64,000 nt of DNA from NCBI RefSeq assembly GCF_030547545.1, contig NZ_JAUOQE010000001.1, forward strand, positions 124,001 through 188,000. Reading direction: 5' to 3'. The notes under the pieces are model-generated. The model worked only from the letters and a program-made list of their open reading frames with translations, ran no database searches and was not told the origin of the DNA. The DNA comes from Amphritea sp. 1_MG-2023 (lineage in GTDB: Bacteria; Pseudomonadota; Gammaproteobacteria; Pseudomonadales; Balneatricaceae). How positions within the stretch are numbered: position 1 is the stretch's first letter; each line of letters opens with the position of its first letter. The translations under genes and the position numbers were made by a program. Positions 55,566 through 64,000 of the stretch are shown in pieces.

Positions 55566-56900
55566 TTAGGGTTGCATGATTAGATTAAACAGCGTGTTAC
55601 AGTGTGGGGCATTATCCAATTGTTCAACCGCAGTGACTATCTGCTGGCATCGGGCTAGCTCAAGGTTAACACCGGCGAGGCGGGCAAACTTCTCTTTAAA
55701 CTCTGAGTCACTCATCGGCGTGCCTGGGTCGCCTTTGGCCTGGGTGATCGGACTAGTGAAACAGCGACCGTCTTTCAGCGTTAGGGTAACGCGGGACAGG
55801 ATCTCTTGCGGAAACCGTGCAGACAGGTCAGCCGCTTCTTTAATCTCGATCTTGCCACTGATCGCTAGAATATCATCGGCAAAGATAGCGTCCCCGGTAA
55901 CTTCAGACGGGCCTACCTGACCCCTAGCAATTAAGGCGGCGACGGGAAAGGCCAGCCCATATTGCGCTTCATCGGCATTGCGCGGGAAATGTCCTTGGAG
56001 ACGCATCGACTCATGAAACGTTTCAATCTCGATTTTATCGACACTGTCTCCGTTAATTTCTGGATGCGCGTGCAGCAACGCCGTGACCGCGGTCAGTGAT
56101 GGCTGTGCCCAGCGGCATACCGGCCAAGGCTTAAAGTATTGGGCATCGATCTCCCAGCGTTCACCTAGGTCATCCCAACAGTGGGCGATCGTGTCGTCGG
56201 CAACGGTTTCTGCCGGTGCGCCGGTAATACCGGATTGCGCCATAAAGACCGCATTAAGACCGGCATAGGCCCCCGCGCCATGAGCATCCCGAAGGTTGGA
56301 CGGGAAATCAATTAAACGCATCATTGGGCAGCGTGGGCCAAAGTATTCGGCGATCCCCAGTGCATGGAGAAACTGTTCTTCATTCATATTGAGTAAACGA
56401 GCGGCTCCACAGACTACGCCCAGTCCGGAAAAAGCCCCGGAAGCATGATACTCAGAGGCACTATCCATGAGCGCAACACCGGCACGCAGGCCCGTTTCGT
56501 AGGCCACTGTCAACGCTGATAAGAAGGTTTCACCGCTGATCTCATGACCCTGCTGACGATAGGCATCAGCCAGTGCCAGTAGGGCAGGTACGACCGTCGC
56601 GCCAGCATGACCTTTAGAGGTAAAGTGACCTTCGTGGGCGTCCAAACTATCGGCACTGAAACCACCGGCCCAGGCTGCGCCGAGAGGGTGCACAGAACGT
56701 CCATCAAACAGTAGCCGAGCGCTATGGTTGGCACTCGGGTAGTGTTGTTGGGCATATTCACGGATATTCTGGCTAGTTTGGTTATTGATGGCACCGGCTA
56801 GCACGCCAATGATGTCCAGCAATGAGGTGCTGACACGGTGACGGGTTGCTTCCGGTAGGTTAGAAAAACTCAGCGTTTGCACAAAGTGATACAAATTCAT
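55566..56900 (-). CDS. MmgE/PrpD family protein
   Basis: About 444 residues. MmgE/PrpD fold features are a helical N-terminal part (LDIIGVLAGAINNQTSQNIREYAQQHYPSAN), GGFSADSLDAHEGHFTSKGHAGATVVPALLALAD, and the central EYFGPRCPMMRLIDFPSNLRDAHGAGAYAGLN. The family includes 2-methylcitrate dehydratase and cis-aconitate decarboxylases, but many members are uncharacterised. ATG 56900 is preferred over GTG 56948, because the latter lies in the proX terminator. It stands between proX and the GlxA-type genes. Confidence 0.87.
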   Translation of the reverse strand: MNLYHFVQTLSFSNLPEATRHRVSTSLLDIIGVLAGAINNQTSQNIREYAQQHYPSANHSARLLFDGRSVHPLGAAWAGGFSADSLDAHEGHFTSKGHAGATVVPALLALADAYRQQGHEISGETFLSALTVAYETGLRAGVALMDSASEYHASGAFSGLGVVCGAARLLNMNEEQFLHALGIAEYFGPRCPMMRLIDFPSNLRDAHGAGAYAGLNAVFMAQSGITGAPAETVADDTIAHCWDDLGERWEIDAQYFKPWPVCRWAQPSLTAVTALLHAHPEINGDSVDKIEIETFHESMRLQGHFPRNADEAQYGLAFPVAALIARGQVGPSEVTGDAIFADDILAISGKIEIKEAADLSARFPQEILSRVTLTLKDGRCFTSPITQAKGDPGTPMSDSEFKEKFARLAGVNLELARCQQIVTAVEQLDNAPHCNTLFNLIMQP

Positions 56901-56936
56901 GGCAAATAATCCTGCTGATAAAGACTCAGTAGAGGG

Positions 56937-56986
56937 TAAAAAAGGCACTCGAAAGTGCTTCTCGAAAGCGTCTCTCGAAAGTGCCT
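56937..56986 (-). terminator. Terminator after proX
   Basis: On the minus strand GCACT-TTCG-AGTGC is followed by C and six T; a second TTTCGAG-containing stem (GGCACTTTCGAG) offers an alternative pairing. The run lies 20-70 bases beyond the proX stop. Confidence 0.8.
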
Positions 56987-57006
56987 TTGTTTAGCTTAGG
57001 GTGAGA

Positions 57007-58035
57007 TTATTCTGCAACGGCCCGGGCAGCGGCTAACCAGCTATCAAACTTAGTTTGGTGAGCGGCAATCCAGTCGTGAGCATGACGCTTGATATCGGCA
57101 ATAGATTTTTCGCCATTTTGCATCTTCAAGTTCTGAGCACTTTCATCACCGGCGGTTATCTGTACCAATGATAGAAACTTAGTGGCGACAGGGTTTTCTT
57201 CAGCGAATTCGCGATTCAATACGGATTTTACTTGATCGACCGCAAACCCTAGGTTTTTACCTTCAAAGCTGGTGTTAACATCGTTGTTGCCGTCGGGGAG
57301 TGATGTGTGTGGTACTTCTAACCAGACAACATCTTCGCCTTCTACCAGTACACCGGCGATCCATTGTGGAACCCAAGTGAAGTAGAAGATTGGCTGACCT
57401 TCCTTGTAACGGGTAATGGTGTCGGCCATGAGGGCAAAGTAAGATCCCTGATTGTGGCTAACGGTGTCTTCTAAACCATAGGCTTTCATATGGTGGTTAA
57501 TCACCAACTCACAGCCCCAGCCTGGGTTACAGCCGGTTAGATCGGCTTTACCGTCGTCATTGGCATCGAATAATTTAGCAATCTCCGGCTTTTTAAGGTC
57601 GGTCAGCTTGGTGATGTTGTATTTATCAGCGGTCTTTTTATCGATCAGGTAACCCTGTAAAACACCGGGAATGGTATCCCCTGCTTTAACCATGTATTTA
57701 TCGCCACCGGCTTTTTGATAAAAGCTGTCATGAAGGATATCCCACATGTGTACACTGAAGTCTGCATCACCGTATGACAGCGCCAGCATCATGGTGGCAT
57801 ATTCGGTTTCTTTCGGGTCTTCAACGTCGTACCCGAGCGCTTCTAATCCAGCAATGGCTATTTCACCACGAAAACGTTCTTCGGCAATACTGGGAAAAAT
57901 AGGCGTCACTTCAACGCCCTTACCCGGCAGGGATTCTGCTTGAGTGGTTACACTGAAGGTCAGTGCGGCTAGGGCAGCGGTTGCGGTCAGTTTGACCATC
58001 GAGCGATTGAGTTTTTTCAGGTGTGACTGGATCAT
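57007..58035 (-). CDS. proX: Glycine betaine-binding periplasmic protein (ProX-like)
   Basis: 342 residues with a signal peptide (LTATAALAALTFSVTTQA). The OpuAC fold has SLPGKGVEVTPIFPSIAEERFRGEIAIAGLEALGY, the TGCNPGWGCELVINHHMKAYGL segment and FYFTWVPQWIAGVLVEGEDVVWLEV, and C-terminal HAHDWIAAHQTKFDSWL. It presents glycine betaine or a related solute to ProW/ProV. The gene is last in proVWX and is followed by a terminator; GAGGATTTACTC precedes the ATG. Confidence 0.92.
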   Translation of the reverse strand: MIQSHLKKLNRSMVKLTATAALAALTFSVTTQAESLPGKGVEVTPIFPSIAEERFRGEIAIAGLEALGYDVEDPKETEYATMMLALSYGDADFSVHMWDILHDSFYQKAGGDKYMVKAGDTIPGVLQGYLIDKKTADKYNITKLTDLKKPEIAKLFDANDDGKADLTGCNPGWGCELVINHHMKAYGLEDTVSHNQGSYFALMADTITRYKEGQPIFYFTWVPQWIAGVLVEGEDVVWLEVPHTSLPDGNNDVNTSFEGKNLGFAVDQVKSVLNREFAEENPVATKFLSLVQITAGDESAQNLKMQNGEKSIADIKRHAHDWIAAHQTKFDSWLAAARAVAE

Positions 58036-58085
58036 GAGTAAATCCTCATTTATTTTTTTAAGTTGAGCATCATTTAGCTAAGTAA

Positions 58086-59021
58086 TTAGCGGGTTTGCAT
58101 GCTGCGGTAGCCACGCACGAAGAAACCAACGGGACCCGTTTCGTACCAATGTAAGGTATTGTTTATATCTGAGCGTTCACCCATTGCTTGGGTTAAGCGA
58201 TCAAGGAAGATGGCCAGCAGTACCAGACCTGCACCGCCAACGGTTGCCAAGCCCATATCCAAACGGCCAATGCCCCGTAATACCATTTGTCCAAGCCCGC
58301 CGACTGAAATCATTGAGGCGATTACAACCATTGAAAGTGACAGCATCAGGGTTTGGTTGACCCCCGCCATAATGGTCGGCATAGCTAGAGGTAATTGAAC
58401 CTTCAGGAGCATCTGTTTAGGTGTGCAGCCGAATGCGCGGGCGGCTTCAATCTTATCTTCAGGCACCTGACGGATACCGAGGTTAGTGAGGCGAACCAGC
58501 GGCGGCAGGGCAAAGATGATGGTGACCAATACGCCGGGCACATTACCAATACCAAACAGCATGACGACCGGCACCAGATAAACAAATGCAGGCAGTGTTT
58601 GCATGGCGTCGAGTAGTGGACGGACGATTCTTTCTACGCGGTCACTACGGGCTGACAGAATGCCCAGCGGCACACCGAATACAACACAGAAAAACAGTGA
58701 GGTGAGCACCAATGAGAGGGTGGTCATTGATGCCGACCAGACACCGATCAAACCGAGGCTGAAAAGGGTAATGGCACAAAATAACCCCATTTTTTTACCG
58801 GCGAGTTGCCAGCCCAAGAGTGACGATAAGATGATACCGATCAGTGGTGGAATTGATTGTAATATCGCTTCGGAGAACTCTAAGACCTGATCAATTGGCC
58901 AGCGGATAGCGCGAAAAAATTCACGAAAATTTTGTACTAAATAGTTGAGAATGCTCTCGACCCAGTCACCCAGCGGGATAGTGAGAAACTGAAAAGGGTC
59001 TAGCAGGTTAAATTCTGACAT
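58086..59021 (-). CDS. proW: Glycine betaine ABC permease ProW
   Basis: 311 residues with about six transmembrane helices and the EAA-like loop ([60 protein letters not shown]). It fits ProW, being smaller than the E. coli protein at the N-terminus. It begins 34 bases after proV (GGGGAAGAACT upstream) and ends 50 bases before proX. Confidence 0.93.
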   Translation of the reverse strand: MSEFNLLDPFQFLTIPLGDWVESILNYLVQNFREFFRAIRWPIDQVLEFSEAILQSIPPLIGIILSSLLGWQLAGKKMGLFCAITLFSLGLIGVWSASMTTLSLVLTSLFFCVVFGVPLGILSARSDRVERIVRPLLDAMQTLPAFVYLVPVVMLFGIGNVPGVLVTIIFALPPLVRLTNLGIRQVPEDKIEAARAFGCTPKQMLLKVQLPLAMPTIMAGVNQTLMLSLSMVVIASMISVGGLGQMVLRGIGRLDMGLATVGGAGLVLLAIFLDRLTQAMGERSDINNTLHWYETGPVGFFVRGYRSMQTR

Positions 59022-59055
59022 AGTTCTTCCCCGAATTATTGTTATTAAAGAGTGA

Positions 59056-60231
59056 TTAGCTGTGGCTCATTGTTTGCAGCAGTAGATCTTTGGAGATCAC
59101 ACCACAGAAACGACCGTTGCGAGCGATGACCGGCACCGGATAGCTAGCATTGGCGACTTTTTTGATCACATCTTTGATCATGTCGTCGCTATAAATGGAT
59201 TGATGCTGCTTGACCTGCCGGGAGAGTAAGGCATCAACATTGTCGGAGGCGTCAACCTCGTTAAGCGGCACAATTCCCTGTAACTTGTCCTGGCCATCCA
59301 GTAGGTAACCAAATTGGCTATTGGCTGGATTAAACGGCTGTACAGCGCCATTGATGCGAATGCTGCAACCGCTTTCTTTACAGGCAATGTCGCCGGCTTT
59401 AAGAAACTTACTGACATCGACACCTTTGAAGAAGGTTTCAACATATTCATCAGCGGGGTTGCTCATAATCTCTTTTGGAGTACCGACCTGAATAACCCGC
59501 CCGCCTTCCATAATGGCGATACGATCGCCGATACGGATCGCTTCATCGAGATCGTGGGAGATGAAAATAATGGTGCGTTCCTGCTCTTTCTGCAGCCGGA
59601 TCAGTTCACCTTGCATCTCATAGCGAATCAATGGATCGAGTGCCGAAAAGGCCTCATCCATCAGGAGAATGGTTGGGTCATTTGCCAGCGCACGTGCTAG
59701 ACCAACACGCTGTTGCATACCGCCGGATAACTGGTGTGGAAAGCTTGAACCATGTTCACCTAAGCCCACCTGTTCGAGTGCCTCAAGGGCTCTGCGTTCA
59801 CGTTCGTGGCGTTCGATACCGGAGATTTCCAAGCCGAAAGCGGCATTTTCCATCACGGACATATGCGGCATTAGCGCGAAGGACTGGAACACCATGCTCA
59901 TCTCTTTACGGCGAACATCCAGCAGGTCGGCGTCACCTAGGGCGGTAATATCTTTGCCGTTTAACTCAATGGTGCCGGCGGTTGGTTCGATCAGCCGATT
60001 GAGCAACCGGACCATCGTTGATTTGCCTGAGCCTGAAAGGCCCATGATGACAAAAATTTCACCCTTCTTAACGGAAAATGACGCATCGAAAACACCGACC
60101 GTCTGACCCGTTTTATCAAAAATTTGATCTTTACTTTCGCCGTTACGGAGCATCTGCATTGCCGTATCCGGTTGGTCGCCGAATACTTTATAGACGTTTC
60201 TGATAGACAGAATATTTGTGGAGTCTGTCAT
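59056..60231 (-). CDS. proV: Glycine betaine ABC ATPase ProV
   Basis: About 391 residues: ABC ATPase with Walker [16 protein letters not shown], signature [16 protein letters not shown], Walker [14 protein letters not shown], and a C-terminal CBS-type part ending in [21 protein letters not shown] 60231 is chosen; a TTG at 60246 is open further upstream. It is the first gene of proVWX, and a 12-bp repeat array lies about 350 bases further upstream. Confidence 0.93.
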   Translation of the reverse strand: MTDSTNILSIRNVYKVFGDQPDTAMQMLRNGESKDQIFDKTGQTVGVFDASFSVKKGEIFVIMGLSGSGKSTMVRLLNRLIEPTAGTIELNGKDITALGDADLLDVRRKEMSMVFQSFALMPHMSVMENAAFGLEISGIERHERERRALEALEQVGLGEHGSSFPHQLSGGMQQRVGLARALANDPTILLMDEAFSALDPLIRYEMQGELIRLQKEQERTIIFISHDLDEAIRIGDRIAIMEGGRVIQVGTPKEIMSNPADEYVETFFKGVDVSKFLKAGDIACKESGCSIRINGAVQPFNPANSQFGYLLDGQDKLQGIVPLNEVDASDNVDALLSRQVKQHQSIYSDDMIKDVIKKVANASYPVPVIARNGRFCGVISKDLLLQTMSHS

Positions 60232-60584
60232 GCTGCCCTCTATCAATTTTTATGTTTGTTATCTTTATGAACTGCGGTGAGTGTCTCCCTCAGTCCTTTA
60301 ATGACTGTACCGTCAGCTGATCGTCAAAATGATCAATTTTCGGTGCAGCATTCTTCTTATTGTTCTGTTGTTCACCCCATTTAAGTTAAGGGGTTTGAGA
60401 AAAATCGTCCAACGACTAATTTTCCGTAAAAACCATAACGTTTAGTTATTAGTGATGATAAAAATGCAGCTTAAAACTGTATTAATAACTAAAAATGGGG
60501 GAAAGGGGTTGAGATGGTGAATTAGGTCTATCGTCATATGCAGGGCGTGAGTATGACGAGCGCTGTATTGAGAACTATTTTGCA

Positions 60585-60692
60585 GTGCTGTCTTAAGTGC
60601 TGTCTTAAGTGCTGTCTTAAGGACTATCTTAAGGGCTATCTTAAGGGCTATCTTAAGGGCTGTCTTAAGGACTGTCTTGAGGGTTATCTTGA
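60585..60692. repeat. Nine tandem 12-bp repeats
   Basis: Nine contiguous copies of GTGCTGTCTTAA or close variants (GGACTATCTTAA, GGGCTATCTTAA, GGGTTATCTTGA) occupy 108 bases without spacers, so this is no CRISPR. The array is in the 520-base gap between proV and gbcA, past the gbcA terminator. The rest of the gap is plain AT-rich sequence. Confidence 0.92.
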
Positions 60693-60710
60693 GGAGTATA
60701 AACAGAAATA

Positions 60711-60734
60711 CCCAGCCTGCAGAAACAGGCTGGG
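60711..60734 (-). terminator. Terminator after gbcA
   Basis: CCCAGCCTG-TTTCTG-CAGGCTGGG on the minus strand, followed by TATTTCTGTTT, starts 18 bases past the gbcA stop. Confidence 0.7.
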
Positions 60735-60751
60735 TTGTGGTCAGTTGCGAC

Positions 60752-61960
60752 TTAACTCAACTTGCTTTTCATTGTGTCGCAGTACCAATCAACAAACTGG
60801 CATACGCCATTTTCGGCAACTTCAGAGAATGGGCCTGGGATATAAGAGGGTGAGCTAACACCTCTAAAGGTTTCTTCGACGAGCTGACGGTCCTGATCGT
60901 TAGTGGCCAGCCAAACTTTGGTGAGTGTGTCGAGATCATAATCGACGCCTTCAACGGCATCTTTCGGCACGATCCACTTGGTGGTGACCAATGTTTCGCC
61001 GGAGGATAGCGGCAATATCCTGAAGCTCAGTGCATGGTCGCCCAAAAAGTGATTCCAGGTGGATGGGTAGTTGAAATACAGCAGTGCGCCGATATCTTCA
61101 ACATCGGTATTATCTAAACGACCGTTGACCGCGGGCTTGCCGTCCATGGTGTAACTCACCGCTTTTGCAGCCAGTGGAATACGGGTCATGCGGTATTGGC
61201 CTGCTTCATCCATCACTAGGCGGCTTGGTAAACCCGCTGCTTCGCACTTATCCCAATGAGCGGTTAGTTCTGGATCATCGCTACCGCCAACGCCGGCAAC
61301 CGAGAGGTTTTCGACGAATGAATTTAGCAACTCTGGATGGTTACTGTCGCAGTGATAACATTCGCGGTTGTTTTCAAATACCAGTTTCCAGTTGCCTTTT
61401 TCAAGTAAGTTGGCTTCATGGGCGACCTTACAGTTTTCTAAGTTGTGAGGCGCAATAAAGGGTGAAACATCCTGACGAAACTGCTCGAAATCCGGAGCCT
61501 GATCTGCAACACAGATATAGATGAAGCTGTTGACGATCTCGCAGTGTACCGGCATCAGGCCGTGATCATCATTGTTGAATTTTTCGCCCATGTTACCCGC
61601 GAATAGAAGTTTACCATCGAGGCCGAACGTCCATTTGTGGTAAGGACAGACTAGTTTAGCGGTTTTACCTTTGGCTTCTGAGCAAACGCGCGAACCCCGA
61701 TGACGACAAGCATTATGAAAGGCGCGCACATTATTTTGATCGTCACGCACAATAACGACGGGGTAATCACCCACCTGAATGGTGAGGTACTCGCCAGACT
61801 TTTCGATCTCAAAAGTATGACCGGCAAAAATCCACTCTTTGTGCCAGATCTGTTCTAGATCTTGCTGATAGACCTCTTCGTCACGATAGATCTCGCGGGT
61901 GAGTGCATGTCGAGGTTTACGTTGATTGATGAGCTCCAGAGTTTTGGTTTTGTTGGTCAT
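60752..61960 (-). CDS. gbcA: Glycine betaine monooxygenase oxygenase subunit GbcA
   Basis: 402 residues, Rieske non-heme iron oxygenase. The 2Fe-2S ligands are C85 and H87 (CRHRG) with C105 and H108 (CPYHKW). The mononuclear iron site lies in FENNRECYHCDSNHPELLNSF. GbcA demethylates glycine betaine to dimethylglycine using a ferredoxin reductase, GbcB, which is not in this window. AGGAGCCACAAAG precedes the ATG. The upstream region has two TGTCGT motifs and is divergent from a LysR-family gene. Confidence 0.92.
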   Translation of the reverse strand: MTNKTKTLELINQRKPRHALTREIYRDEEVYQQDLEQIWHKEWIFAGHTFEIEKSGEYLTIQVGDYPVVIVRDDQNNVRAFHNACRHRGSRVCSEAKGKTAKLVCPYHKWTFGLDGKLLFAGNMGEKFNNDDHGLMPVHCEIVNSFIYICVADQAPDFEQFRQDVSPFIAPHNLENCKVAHEANLLEKGNWKLVFENNRECYHCDSNHPELLNSFVENLSVAGVGGSDDPELTAHWDKCEAAGLPSRLVMDEAGQYRMTRIPLAAKAVSYTMDGKPAVNGRLDNTDVEDIGALLYFNYPSTWNHFLGDHALSFRILPLSSGETLVTTKWIVPKDAVEGVDYDLDTLTKVWLATNDQDRQLVEETFRGVSSPSYIPGPFSEVAENGVCQFVDWYCDTMKSKLS

Positions 61961-62042
61961 CTTTGTGGCTCCTATGACCCTACACTACGGTAGGCTTTTA
62001 TTGTTATGGCTTTATTGGCCGCTGAAGTTACACTGGTGCTGC

Positions 62043-62069
62043 TGTCGTTGACGTTCACGCTGGTGTCGT
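62043..62069. promoter_or_regulatory. TGTCGT pair upstream of gbcA
   Basis: TGTCGT at 62043 and 62064 are 21 bases apart in the 250-base divergent region between gbcA and the LysR gene. The same hexamer is repeated before betB. Confidence 0.4.
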
Positions 62070-62210
62070 AAAACTGAGAGACGAAACCAGTAGCACAGTT
62101 TAAACTGCTGTGAATAAGTTGAATCCTGCTTATATTTACAATTTCAGTTTATGGCCGGGTGAGAAACCGATAAAGCGACTTTTTATTAAGAGAATTGAAT
62201 ACCTGACGTT

Positions 62211-63191
62211 ATGGTTAAACATGTAGAGCCCGACCAGATTTTAGTGAAGATGCCCTCCTTGCGAGCAGTAAGGTCGTTTGTTGCCGCCGCTAAATATCAA
62301 AACTTTACCCGTGCCGCAGAAGCGTTGTGCGTAACTCAGGCGGCAATCAGTCGTCAAATAAGAGAGTTGGAAGCTTCTTTAGGGGTTAGTTTATTTAAGC
62401 GGGCAGGTCGAGCCGTTGAGCTGACAGAAGCGGGCACTATTTTGTATGATGCGGCTTACCTATCGTTTGTGAACATTGCTCAGGCAGCACAGCGGATTAA
62501 AAACAGCGATAAACGTAAACAGGAGCTTATTATCTGTTGTTCGCCGGCCTTTTCTGCATTTTGGTTATCGAGTCGACTACCGGGTTTTTTTGCAGATCAC
62601 CCGAAAATCGATGTGAATATCGTCACTACCAATAATTTTTTACAGATGGAGCCGGGTGTTCATCCAGATATCTTTATTAATAAGGTGAGTGATCCCCGTG
62701 AAGGTTATCATTCCATCCCCCTGTTTTATGACCTGATCTATCCGGTTTGTTCACCCCTGTTTCTGAAACAGAATCCGGATATCGTTACACTCGATGGTTT
62801 ATTAAACACCACTTTACTTAACCTAAGTCCCTATGGCCGTTCGCAGATTGCCGAACATGTTGATTGGGAAGTGTGGTTGGCCAGTCAGGGCGTCTCGATG
62901 GATGTGAATAATTCGGATGGTCGTCGGCATGTTTTTAATGCGAACGATTATAATATGCTAATTCAGATGGTGCTCAATCATCAGGGGGTCAGTCTCGGCT
63001 GGAATCAGTTAGTGAAGCCCATGATCGAGCAGGGTTGGCTGGTGCGGGTCGGTGAGTTTGAAACCGATTATCGAGAAAAGCTGCATTATTTAACTTACTC
63101 TGAAAGCAAGCGAGATAATCCCGCGTTTCGTTCTTTCAGGGATTGGTTTTTGGATGTGATACAGGCGGAAGAAACATGGGTGGGGAAGTAA
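62211..63191 (+). CDS. LysR-family transcriptional regulator
   Basis: 326 residues. The N-terminal helix-turn-helix lies in SFVAAAKYQNFTRAAEALCVTQAAISRQIRELEASLGVSLFKRAGRAVELTEAG, close to GcvA-type LysR proteins; a substrate-binding domain follows. It is divergent from gbcA and so may control betaine demethylation. The start is uncertain: ATG 62211 or the later ATG 62250 (MPSLRAV), which fits the GcvA N-terminus better; both ribosome sites are weak. Confidence 0.87.
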   Translation: MVKHVEPDQILVKMPSLRAVRSFVAAAKYQNFTRAAEALCVTQAAISRQIRELEASLGVSLFKRAGRAVELTEAGTILYDAAYLSFVNIAQAAQRIKNSDKRKQELIICCSPAFSAFWLSSRLPGFFADHPKIDVNIVTTNNFLQMEPGVHPDIFINKVSDPREGYHSIPLFYDLIYPVCSPLFLKQNPDIVTLDGLLNTTLLNLSPYGRSQIAEHVDWEVWLASQGVSMDVNNSDGRRHVFNANDYNMLIQMVLNHQGVSLGWNQLVKPMIEQGWLVRVGEFETDYREKLHYLTYSESKRDNPAFRSFRDWFLDVIQAEETWVGK

Positions 63192-63243
63192 CGTCGCTGA
63201 GTTAACGCTCAAACATTACTTTTCTATCATCTTTGATAAAAAG

Positions 63244-63260
63244 CCCTCCGAAACGGAGGG
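63244..63260. terminator. Hairpin between LysR and GMC genes
   Basis: CCCTCCG-AAA-CGGAGGG between the two convergent genes. On the minus strand it leads into GCTTTTTATC, so it serves the GMC gene best. Confidence 0.7.
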
Positions 63261-63347
63261 AAGTCACTTAGGTTAGATCACTGACTAACCGTCTCACAGT
63301 AAGCACTGCGCCGAATGGCGATTAGTCAGGATCGAGTGAAGAACGCT

Positions 63348-64000
63348 TTAGATATTCATGGCCGCCATCTCACGGGCAATGTATTCAGATTGTCGAATGG
63401 CTAAGGCAACAATGGTGAGTGTTGGATTTTCAGTCGCTCCGGTGGTGAATTGGCTGCCATCGGATATAAATAGATTATCGATATCATGGCTCTGACCCCA
63501 ACCATTAACGACCCCATCCTTGGCGTTAAGGCTCATTCTGTTGGTACCAAGGTTATGGGTGCTAGGATAGGGCGGCACTCGAATGGTATTCAGTGCGCCA
63601 ATCGATTCATATACCGCCGCCCCTTGCTTGTAAGCATGTTCTCGCATGGCAATGTCATTGGGATGATCGGTGACATGAACATTAGCAACCGGTAGACCAT
63701 AGTGGTCTTTGACCTCATGGTTTAGGGTAATTCGGTTGGTTTCTTGTGGCATATCTTCACCAACGAGCCACATACCCGCCATATTTTCATAGTTGTCTAA
63801 TTCGCCGGTAAACTCCTTGCCCCAACTGCCTGGGTTGAGGAAGGCGGCTAAAAAGGGTAGGCCGAGCGATATGGTTTCCATTTCATAGCCCCCAACAAAA
63901 CCCCGTTTGGGATTATGGTCGGATTCATCCTGAATAATACCCGCCATCGTGGTGCCGCGATGCATATTAACGGGCTTTTCAAATACACCATAGACGGAGC
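63348..64000 (-). CDS. GMC-family oxidoreductase, 5' part outside window
   Basis: The frame continues to the right edge, so about 217 C-terminal residues are present. The GMC C-terminal domain is visible: STHNLGTNRMSLNAKDGVVNGWGQSHDIDNLFISDGSQFTTGATENPTLTIVALAIR, with the active-site His in THNLG. The pattern resembles gluconate/2-ketogluconate or glucose-type GMC dehydrogenases rather than BetA. Its substrate is not indicated. A hairpin follows. Confidence 0.85.
   Translation of the reverse strand, partial: SVYGVFEKPVNMHRGTTMAGIIQDESDHNPKRGFVGGYEMETISLGLPFLAAFLNPGSWGKEFTGELDNYENMAGMWLVGEDMPQETNRITLNHEVKDHYGLPVANVHVTDHPNDIAMREHAYKQGAAVYESIGALNTIRVPPYPSTHNLGTNRMSLNAKDGVVNGWGQSHDIDNLFISDGSQFTTGATENPTLTIVALAIRQSEYIAREMAAMNI

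Noticed and set aside
56900-56948. Upstream GTG start for the MmgE/PrpD gene
   Set aside because: It would lie in the proX terminator region and lacks a ribosome site; the ATG at 56900 has one and starts at the expected fold boundary.
60585-60692. CRISPR array
   Set aside because: The repeats are 12 bases, contiguous and without spacers, and no cas gene is near.
60538-60858. Open frame encoding repeated CLK/YLKG residues
   Set aside because: It is the translation of the 12-bp repeats plus antisense of gbcA, with no start signal.

Overview
The window reads as chromosome of a Gram-negative, probably marine, gammaproteobacterium of the Oceanospirillales type. This placement is inferred from the long class II IlvC, the Sec-type outer-membrane porins, sigma54 promoters, YceH, TorF-type and BetI/BetA/BetB proteins, and a heavy choline/betaine load. 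No rRNA, tRNA or CRISPR array was seen.

Layout. 1-2.7 kb: 3' part of ilvC and a ModF-like tandem ATPase. 2.8-9.8 kb: a carboxylate-uptake block, with a porin, tctA-tctB-tctC on the minus strand, and a divergent CitA/DcuS-type kinase with its CitB-type regulator; the porin and tctC promoters share a 21-bp motif. 9.8-10.4 kb: mobile-element debris, namely a 263-bp IS5-type MITE with 18-bp inverted ends and a CTAA duplication, next to a decayed IS3-family transposase fragment. 10.4-41 kb: a large primary-amine oxidation region. It holds two complete structural sets for quinohemoprotein amine dehydrogenase (QHNDH: alpha, radical-SAM QhpD, gamma, beta), one set of QhpF/QhpE/QhpG maturation genes, two paralogous outer-membrane channels, two aldehyde dehydrogenases, a TorR-like regulator beside a 2118-residue kinase/ATPase/hybrid histidine kinase, and an AcoR-type sigma54 activator. 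Three good -24/-12 promoters and a family of 10-bp-spaced GTTACAT boxes lie in front of these operons.

40.9-43.1 kb: housekeeping or small genes (MOSC, YceH, a 60-residue protein, a PLA2-like lipoprotein). 43.3-64 kb: a choline to glycine betaine to dimethylglycine region with betI, a TorF-type porin, choXWV, betA, betB, a 2OG-Fe(II) oxygenase, two GlxA-type AraC regulators, an MmgE/PrpD protein, proVWX, gbcA, a LysR regulator and a partial GMC oxidoreductase. TGTCGT motifs recur in front of betB and gbcA.

How it works together (inference): amines cross the outer membrane through the two dedicated channels, periplasmic QHNDHs turn them into aldehydes, and the aldehyde dehydrogenases finish the oxidation. 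The single QhpF/E/G set probably matures both gamma subunits. Choline and betaine are imported and oxidised by the second region. The most unusual feature is the doubled QHNDH system with mixed sigma54 and response-regulator-like promoter architecture and a giant kinase that seems to lack its catalytic aspartate.
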